A DNA stretch of 7,382 nucleotides from an uncultured Rivibacter sp. Its GTDB lineage: Bacteria > Pseudomonadota > Gammaproteobacteria > Burkholderiales > Burkholderiaceae. Every line of letters starts with the position of its first letter. The stretch's first letter is position 1. The notes under the pieces are model-generated. The model was not told where the DNA came from, did no database searches, and worked only from the letters and a program-made list of their open reading frames with translations. The stretch covers positions 1 through 7,382 of the forward strand of contig CAMLNA010000175.1 in the NCBI GenBank assembly GCA_946481025.1. The letters are read 5' to 3'. A program made the position numbers and the translations under genes. Positions 1 through 7,382 of this stretch are shown one piece after another.

Positions 1-451
1 CATGCCCCTGCGCATGGCCGTCGCGCGCGACATGGACCACCGGCACCGGCACCTCGGACTCCAGCGTGTCGATGATGGGACAGTCCGGCCGGTCGTCGCC
101 ATGACAGCACTGCACCAGGTGCTCCAGCGTGGCCTTCATCGACTGGAGCTCCTTCAGCTTGGCATCTAGTTCCTCGATGTGGGCCTGCGCCAGCGCCTTG
201 ACCTGCCGGCTCGGGCGCCTGCGGTTCTGCCACAGCCCCAGCAGCTCGCGGATCTGCTCGATCGAAAAGCCGAGATCGCGCGACTGGCGGATGAAGCGCA
301 GCGTGCCGACGTCCTTGTCGGTGTACTGGCGGTAGCCGGCGTCGGTGCGCGCGGCTTCGGGGAACAGGCCGACGCTTTCGTAGTGGCGGATCATCTTGGC
401 CGACACGCCGGAGGCCTTGGCGGCTTCGCCGATGTTCATGAACTGGTTCAT
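1..451 (-). CDS. cueR: CueR-type MerR-family Cu(I)-responsive regulator (partial, open at left edge)
   Basis: Copper-sensing transcription activator of the MerR family; it binds the long spacer of target promoters and activates them when Cu(I) is bound. The 150 codons visible show an N-terminal winged-helix region (MNIGEAAKASGVSAKMIRHY, residues 5-24, then the GYRQY wing at 40-44), a dimerisation helix at about 84-113, and a metal loop with QCCHGDDRPDCP at 114-125. C116 and C124 form the C-x7-C pair of CueR. Counted from Met5 they become C112 and C120, and S81 becomes S77, matching the E. coli CueR ligands and the Ser typical of monovalent-metal sensors. The start at 451 is chosen because GGAAG (459-463) lies 7 bases upstream; Met5 (439) has no comparable site. 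The gene starts 13 bases after the copA stop, so it is probably co-transcribed and autoregulated. The tail is longer than in E. coli CueR (135 residues) and no stop is seen in the window. HmrR is an equivalent name. Confidence 0.93.
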   Translation of the reverse strand, partial: MNQFMNIGEAAKASGVSAKMIRHYESVGLFPEAARTDAGYRQYTDKDVGTLRFIRQSRDLGFSIEQIRELLGLWQNRRRPSRQVKALAQAHIEELDAKLKELQSMKATLEHLVQCCHGDDRPDCPIIDTLESEVPVPVVHVARDGHAQGH

Positions 452-464
452 GTGTCTGCTTCCA

Positions 465-2891
465 TCAATTCAACGACGGGTTGCCGGCGGCGCCGCGCCA
501 GCGCCGCAGCGTCAGCGCGTTGGCGACGACGCTTACGCTGCTGAAGGCCATGGCCGCCCCGGCGATGACCGGGTTCAGCAGGCCCAGCGCGGCCAGCGGG
601 ATGCCGAGCACGTTGTAGGCGAACGCCCAGAACAGGCCCTGCTTGATCTTGGAATAGGTGCGCCGCGAGACATCCAGCGAATCGGCCACCAGCCGCAGGT
701 CGCCGCGCATCAGCGTGATGCCGGCGGTTTCGGTGGCCACGTCGGCGCCGCTGGCCATGGCGAAGCCGACCGAAGCCGCCGCCAGCGCCGGCCCGTCGTT
801 CAGGCCGTCGCCCACGAACGCGACCACCGCGCCGGGCTGGCGCAGCTGCTGCACGACGGCCGCCTTGTCGCCGGGCAGCACCTGGGCGTGCACCTCGTCG
901 ATGCCGAGTTCACCGGCCACCGCCCGGGCGGCGCCCTGGTTGTCACCGGTCAGCATGACCGTCCTGATGCCCAGCCCGTGCAGCCGGCCCACCGCCTCGC
1001 GCGCTGTCGCCTTGAGCGTGTCGCCGAAGGCCAGCAGGCCGAGCAGTTCCGCCCGCTCGCCGGCCTGGCGCATCAGCCAGGAGACGGTCCTGCCCTGCCG
1101 CTCCAGCCGCTCGGCCTCGGCCAGCAGGGCGCCGGCCTCGACGCTGCGCTCCTGCAGCAGCCGCGTACTGCCCAGCGACAGCGTGCTCCCGTCCACCACG
1201 CCTTCCACGCCGCGGCCCGGCAAGGCCTTGAAGCCCTTTGCTTCGGGCACCGCCAGGGCCTCCGCCTGCACCGCGCCATGCACCGCCAGCGCCAGCGGGT
1301 GGCTGCTGTGCTTCTGCAGGGCGGCGGCCAGGCGCAGCACCTGGGTGCGCTCGAAGTCCGGCGCGGCTTCCACCGCCGCCAGAGACGGCTTGCCTTCGGT
1401 CAGGGTGCCGGTCTTGTCGAACGCCACCACGCCCACCGAATGGGCCACCTCCAGCGCTTCGGCGTCCTTGATGAGGATGCCGTGCCGGGCGGCCACGCCG
1501 GTGCCCACCATGATGGCCGTGGGCGTGGCCAGCCCGAGCGCACACGGGCAGGCGATGACCAGCACGGCCACCGCATTGACGAGCCCCTGCTCCCAGCTGC
1601 CGGTGAGCGCCACCCAGCCCAGCAAGGTGAGCAGCGCGATGCCCAGCACCACCGGCACGAACACCGCGCTCACCCGGTCGACGATGCGCTGGATGGGCGC
1701 CTTGGCGGCCTGCGCCGACTCGACCATTCGGATGATGCGGGCCAGGGTCGTCTCGGCCCCGATGGCCAGCGTGGTGACCAGCAGCGCGCCTTCGGCATTG
1801 ATGGAGCCGCCGGTCACCTTGTCGCCGGCGCCCTTGGCCACCGGCAGGCTCTCGCCGGTGATGAGCGATTCGTCGATGTGGCTGCGCCCTTCCACCACCG
1901 CGCCATCGACCGGCACCCGGTCGCCCGGCCGCACCACCACGAGGTCGCCCACCGCCACCTGCGCGATGGGCACGTCCGCCTCCGCGCCGTCGCTGCGCCG
2001 CACGCGGGCCGTGGTGGGCCGCAGGGCGTTGAGGGCGCGGATGGCGTCGGCGGTCTGGCGCTTGGCGCGGCCTTCGAGCCACTTGCCCAGCAGCACCAGC
2101 GTGATGACTGCCGCCGACGCCTCGAAGTACAGGTGCGGCATGCCGTGTCCGGCATGTTCGTAGAGCAGGTAGACCGAGAGCCCGTAGGCGGCCGAGGTGC
2201 CCAGGGCGACCAGCAAGTCCATGTTGCCGGTCCGGGCCCGCACCGCCTTCCAGCCGGCGCGGTAGAAGCGCCAGCCCAGCCAGAACTGCACCGGTGTCGC
2301 GAGCGCGAGCTGCCACGCGCCGCCGAGCATCCAGTCGATGCCCAGCAGCTGCAGCAGCATCGGCAGCACCAGCGGCAGCGTGAGCAGGCTGCTCGCCGCC
2401 ACCGGCCACCAGTCCGGCAGTTGCCGCCCGGGCCCGGCAGGCGCTGCGGCGGCCGCTTCCTTCACGGCATAGCCGGCCTTCTCGATGGCCGACCTGAGTG
2501 CCGCCGCCGGCACGGTGGACAGCGCCTCGACCGTGGCGGTTTCGGTGGCGAGGTTGACCGTGACCGAGGCCACGCCCGGCACCTGCCTCAGCGCCTTCTC
2601 GATGCGCGCGACGCACGATGCGCAGGTCATGCCTTCGACCTGCAGCCGGGTCTCGGCGGTGGCCACGTCGTAGCCGGCCTTGCGGACGGCCGCGGCCAGT
2701 TGCCCGAGGTTCACGCCCGGGCCGGTGGTGACCGACGCCTCCTCGGTGGCCAGGTTGACGCTGGCCGCCTGCACGCCCGGCACCGCCTTGAGCGTTCTCT
2801 CGACCCTCATGACACAGGACGCGCAGGTCATGCCGGTGACCTGCAACCTGATGCCGGGAGCGCCGGCGGGTGGCGCGACGGTGATGCTCAT
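465..2891 (-). CDS. copA: CopA, Cu(I)-exporting P1B-type ATPase
   Basis: Inner-membrane pump that exports Cu(I) from the cytoplasm using ATP. The 808-residue protein is full length for the family. It has two N-terminal heavy-metal-associated domains, each with GMTCASC (C23/C26 and C90/C93). After a short Ala/Pro linker come transmembrane helices from about 163, the actuator motif TGES (345-348), the membrane CPC metal site (448-450), the phosphorylation motif DKTGT (492-496, D492), the HP pair (531-532), TGDN (648-651), GDGLNDGP (694-701), and the last two helices with Y759-N760 and MAFSS (781-785), the additional Cu(I)-site residues. CPC with YN and MxxSS supports Cu(I) rather than Zn/Cd specificity. 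The start at 2891 follows GAGGAA (2897-2902) by 5 bases; an in-frame ATG 10 codons upstream (2921) lacks such a site and would add an unlikely [10 protein letters not shown] leader. It is first gene of a copA-cueR operon, with its own CueR-type promoter. Confidence 0.97.
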   Translation of the reverse strand: MSITVAPPAGAPGIRLQVTGMTCASCVMRVERTLKAVPGVQAASVNLATEEASVTTGPGVNLGQLAAAVRKAGYDVATAETRLQVEGMTCASCVARIEKALRQVPGVASVTVNLATETATVEALSTVPAAALRSAIEKAGYAVKEAAAAAPAGPGRQLPDWWPVAASSLLTLPLVLPMLLQLLGIDWMLGGAWQLALATPVQFWLGWRFYRAGWKAVRARTGNMDLLVALGTSAAYGLSVYLLYEHAGHGMPHLYFEASAAVITLVLLGKWLEGRAKRQTADAIRALNALRPTTARVRRSDGAEADVPIAQVAVGDLVVVRPGDRVPVDGAVVEGRSHIDESLITGESLPVAKGAGDKVTGGSINAEGALLVTTLAIGAETTLARIIRMVESAQAAKAPIQRIVDRVSAVFVPVVLGIALLTLLGWVALTGSWEQGLVNAVAVLVIACPCALGLATPTAIMVGTGVAARHGILIKDAEALEVAHSVGVVAFDKTGTLTEGKPSLAAVEAAPDFERTQVLRLAAALQKHSSHPLALAVHGAVQAEALAVPEAKGFKALPGRGVEGVVDGSTLSLGSTRLLQERSVEAGALLAEAERLERQGRTVSWLMRQAGERAELLGLLAFGDTLKATAREAVGRLHGLGIRTVMLTGDNQGAARAVAGELGIDEVHAQVLPGDKAAVVQQLRQPGAVVAFVGDGLNDGPALAAASVGFAMASGADVATETAGITLMRGDLRLVADSLDVSRRTYSKIKQGLFWAFAYNVLGIPLAALGLLNPVIAGAAMAFSSVSVVANALTLRRWRGAAGNPSLN

Positions 2892-2940
2892 GCTGGTTCC
2901 TCGAAGGCCGCGGGGCCGCACATCTTGTGGAGAGGGCGTC

Positions 2941-2971
2941 AGCTTCAGGCTTCCTACCGTGGCAAGGTCAA
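2941..2971 (-). promoter_or_regulatory. CueR-type promoter and operator for copA-cueR
   Basis: Read on the minus strand: -35 TTGACC (2966-2971), a 19-base spacer, then a weak -10 GAAGCT (2941-2946). The spacer contains an imperfect dyad at 2948-2968, with arms ACCTTGCC and GGAAGCC. Long spacers (19-20 bases) with a CCTT...AAGG-type dyad are characteristic of MerR/CueR promoters, where the activator realigns the -35 and -10 boxes. The predicted transcript start lies about 40 bases before the copA ATG. The exact -10 is uncertain. Confidence 0.78.
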
Positions 2972-3022
2972 GACCCGGCTGCCTTATTCAACCCACCACA
3001 GGGGTTTTTCGGAATCACCCGC

Positions 3023-3053
3023 TTGACCTTCCCATATTGGCAAGGCCGACAGT
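3023..3053 (+). promoter_or_regulatory. CueR-type promoter and operator for copZ-like gene
   Basis: Plus-strand -35 TTGACC (3023-3028), a 19-base spacer, and a weak -10 GACAGT (3048-3053). The dyad at 3026-3046 has arms CCTTCCCA and TTGGCAAGG, close to the E. coli copA CueR site and a better match than the copA-facing site. It lies about 36 bases before the copZ start codon. A TATGCT further on (3053-3058) would give a 24-base spacer and is less likely to be the -10. Its -35 is about 51 bases from the -35 of the copA promoter, and the two point in opposite directions. Confidence 0.8.
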
Positions 3054-3088
3054 ATGCTCGTCAGCAACTCTTGCGACCGGAGAAAGCG

Positions 3089-3289
3089 ATGATCACCTTC
3101 GAAGTGAACGACATGACCTGCGGGCATTGCGTCAGCACCATCACCCGGGCCCTCAAGGCCACCGACCCGAAGGCCAGGGTGGAGATCGACCTGGCCGCCC
3201 ACCGGGTGCAGGTGGAGCCCGCCTCGACCGATGCGGACGAGCTGGCCGATGCCATCAAGGAGGCGGGCTACACGCCGGTGCCGGTGTAG
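3089..3289 (+). CDS. copZ: CopZ-like Cu(I) chaperone (single heavy-metal-associated domain)
   Basis: Small 66-residue cytoplasmic protein that is one complete heavy-metal-associated domain (ferredoxin-like beta-alpha-beta-beta-alpha-beta fold). Family members bind Cu(I) through two cysteines and pass it to the N-terminal domains or entry site of CopA. The metal loop is NDMTCGHC with C11 and C14; the C-terminal ADAIKEAGY (53-61) is the usual end of the fold, which normally carries the Tyr near the metal. The loop has His between the cysteines (CGHC), unlike the CASC loops of the neighbouring CopA. The start at 3089 follows GGAG by 6 bases; a longer frame opening at 2927 would pass through the promoter and is not credible. 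It is transcribed divergently from copA under its own CueR-type promoter and ends 22 bases before the convergent gene. Such a gene may simply be annotated as a heavy-metal-associated domain protein. Confidence 0.92.
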   Translation: MITFEVNDMTCGHCVSTITRALKATDPKARVEIDLAAHRVQVEPASTDADELADAIKEAGYTPVPV

Positions 3290-3302
3290 CCCGCGGCGCG
3301 GG
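3290..3302. terminator. Small GC hairpin between convergent genes (weak terminator candidate)
   Basis: CCCGC-GGC-GCGGG forms a perfect 5-bp stem with a 3-base loop immediately after the copZ stop codon and before the stop of the convergent binding-protein gene. There is no T-tract on either side, so intrinsic termination is doubtful; it is simply the only hairpin in the 22-base gap. Confidence 0.22.
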
Positions 3303-3311
3303 GGCCGGCCT

Positions 3312-4070
3312 TCAGCGCCTGGCCTCGGCCAGCGTCCTTTCCATGACCTGGTGGCGCAGCCGCTCGAGCTCGCCGCGCGACTGCATGTCGCGGATCACCT
3401 GCCCCACCTTGGGAACCAGGTCGCGGTGCCGCTCGTGCAGGAAGTGGTACAGCGGGATGTGCTCCAGCGGCGGCTCCACCGGCTGAAGCTTGTGCTCGAG
3501 GCCGAGCCGGCGGATCACCAGCAGGCCGCTGAAGCGGTCGTTCACCGCGACGTCGAAGCGGCCGGCCTCCAGCGACTGCATCAGGTGCTCCATCGTCGTC
3601 ACCGCCTCCACCGCAGGCATGCCCTGGGTGCCGCGCTCCGACGAGCCGACCCCGCGCACGATGCCCAGCGAATGCGGCGCCAGCGACTTCCAGCCGTTCA
3701 GCCGCGGGCTCATGCCCTTGCGCACGAAGGCCGCCGGCTCGATGAAGTTGATGGTGGGGTGCACCGCCAGCAGCGTCGGGTATTGGTCCTGCACGGCGAG
3801 GATGCGCTGCACCTCGCCGTCGACACGGCCCTCGCTCGACTCGATGAGCGATCGCTTGGCCGGCATGTCGACGAACTGCACGGTGATGCCGAGCCGCTTG
3901 TACACCTCGACCAGGATCTCGCCGCCCACGTACTGGTCAGGCACGCTTTCCAGCCGCGAGAACCGCAGCACGGTCTGCGCACCCGCAACCCCCGTCGCCA
4001 CACCCAGGCAGGCGACCGCACAGGCTTCGAGCCAGCGGCGCCGGCTCGCGATGTTTCGGTACTGCAGCAT
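3312..4070 (-). CDS. Periplasmic solute-binding-like protein (SBP family 3 type), kinase-linked
   Basis: 252-residue exported protein of the transporter-substrate-binding-domain type (extracellular solute-binding family 3 fold). Residues 1-31 look like a signal peptide: positive N-region (R10-R12), a hydrophobic core at about 16-29 and a likely cleavage after AGA31. The mature part carries typical segments: YKRLGITVQFVDMP (57-70), RSLIESSEGRVDGEVQRI (73-90), the hinge-like FDVAVND (172-178) and a C-terminal helix at about 220-245. The ligand cannot be read from the sequence. No ABC permease or ATPase gene is nearby, so transport is not supported by context. The start at 4070 has an ideal GGAGG 5 bases upstream (4076-4080), overlapping the last base of the TAG stop of the upstream kinase gene, which indicates translational coupling. 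A role as a ligand-binding partner for the kinase's periplasmic domain is inference. A His cluster (H204, H209, H212, H215) is visible. Confidence 0.88.
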   Translation of the reverse strand: MLQYRNIASRRRWLEACAVACLGVATGVAGAQTVLRFSRLESVPDQYVGGEILVEVYKRLGITVQFVDMPAKRSLIESSEGRVDGEVQRILAVQDQYPTLLAVHPTINFIEPAAFVRKGMSPRLNGWKSLAPHSLGIVRGVGSSERGTQGMPAVEAVTTMEHLMQSLEAGRFDVAVNDRFSGLLVIRRLGLEHKLQPVEPPLEHIPLYHFLHERHRDLVPKVGQVIRDMQSRGELERLRHQVMERTLAEARR

Positions 4071-4079
4071 TTCGACCTC

Positions 4080-4082
<3 letters not shown>
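4071..4082 (-). promoter_or_regulatory. Coupling ribosome-binding site overlapping the kinase stop codon
   Basis: The minus strand reads TAGGAGG followed by TCGAA and ATG. The final G of the kinase TAG stop (4080-4082) is the first base of the GGAGG Shine-Dalgarno (4076-4080). Ribosomes terminating on the kinase message are placed to start the binding protein, which supports a single operon. Confidence 0.75.
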
Positions 4083-7262
<3,180 letters not shown>

Positions 7263-7320
7263 ATCGATCTCGTGAAGGGAGACTCAGGACACAGGCGGCA
7301 GCCAGGCTGGACACAGACAA

Positions 7321-7353
7321 CCGCCGGCGGCTTCGATCATGGAACGCCGGTGG
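7321..7353. repeat. Imperfect inverted repeat upstream of the kinase operon (hairpin/terminator candidate)
   Basis: Outer arms CCGCCGGCG (7321-7329) and CGCCGGTGG (7345-7353) pair over 9 positions with one G-T. Inside them TTC (7332-7334) and GAA (7342-7344) extend the stem past a 2-base bulge, leaving a 7-base loop. On the minus strand it is followed by TTGTCTGTG, a weak T-rich run, so it could end transcription from a gene to the right. The remaining 7263-7320 bases show no clear -35/-10 pair. An operator role is possible but unsupported. Confidence 0.35.
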
Positions 7354-7382
7354 CGCGGCCGTCCAGCAGGACTAACGCGTAG

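Noticed and set aside
943..2616. A long minus-strand frame within copA in a second frame
   Set aside because: Arg/Gly/His-rich, overlapping a clear ATPase frame with all catalytic motifs intact; it is a shadow, not evidence of a frameshift.
2485..2870. Direct repeat of similar sequence at the 3' side of the minus-strand copA start
   Set aside because: Explained by the two homologous heavy-metal-associated domains of CopA; not a mobile or regulatory repeat.
2990..3009. AACCC...GGGTTTTTC, a small hairpin followed by T residues on the plus strand upstream of copZ
   Set aside because: The stem is only 5 bp and no gene reads into it from the left on the plus strand, so a terminator would have nothing to end; probably chance or flanking promoter sequence.
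396..3026. A 2631-base plus-strand open frame opposite copA
   Set aside because: It has an Arg/His/Gln/Gly-rich shadow composition, covers the whole of copA on the other strand, and runs on through the copA CueR-type promoter and up to the copZ promoter. No family motif is visible.
2927..3088. A longer N-terminus for the copZ-like protein
   Set aside because: The extension would translate the CueR-type promoter; the ATG at 3089 has a good Shine-Dalgarno and gives a normal 66-residue domain.

Overview
The window is GC-rich, with G/C strongly preferred at third codon positions. The protein sequences resemble those of a beta-proteobacterium, probably Burkholderiales (Comamonadaceae-like); this placement is an impression from gene style, not a search result. 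It holds five real genes: cueR, copA and copZ-like on the left, and a periplasmic binding protein and a hybrid histidine kinase on the right. All are on the minus strand except the copZ-like gene.

Left half (1-3302): a cytoplasmic copper-efflux module. On the minus strand, copA (a P1B-type Cu(I)-exporting ATPase with two N-terminal metal-binding domains) is followed 13 bases later by cueR (a MerR-family Cu(I) sensor), which runs off the left edge. A small CopZ-like Cu(I) chaperone is transcribed the opposite way. The 197-base gap between copA and copZ carries two separate CueR-type promoters pointing outward. Each has a TTGACC -35 box, a CCTT-type dyad inside a long spacer of about 19 bases, and a poor -10. 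The likely circuit is that Cu(I)-CueR switches on both arms: copZ buffers and delivers Cu(I), copA exports it, and cueR autoregulates as the second gene of its own target operon.

Right half (3312-7262): a minus-strand two-gene operon. It encodes a 1060-residue membrane-bound hybrid histidine kinase (TM-periplasmic sensor-TM-HAMP-PAS-HisKA-HATPase-REC-REC-Hpt) and, translationally coupled 9 bases downstream, a secreted solute-binding-protein-like protein. No ABC permease or ATPase and no DNA-binding response regulator is present, so the binding protein may be a ligand-sensing partner of the kinase (inference). The kinase gene also has a well-placed internal Shine-Dalgarno and ATG exactly at the linker before REC2, which could give a free REC-Hpt protein.

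Right edge (7263-7382): 120 bases without a supported gene, containing an imperfect inverted repeat that looks like a terminator or regulatory hairpin and possibly the last codons of another minus-strand gene. All module types here are known. The items most worth a second look are the paired CueR promoters, the kinase/binding-protein pairing, and the possible internal start in the kinase.
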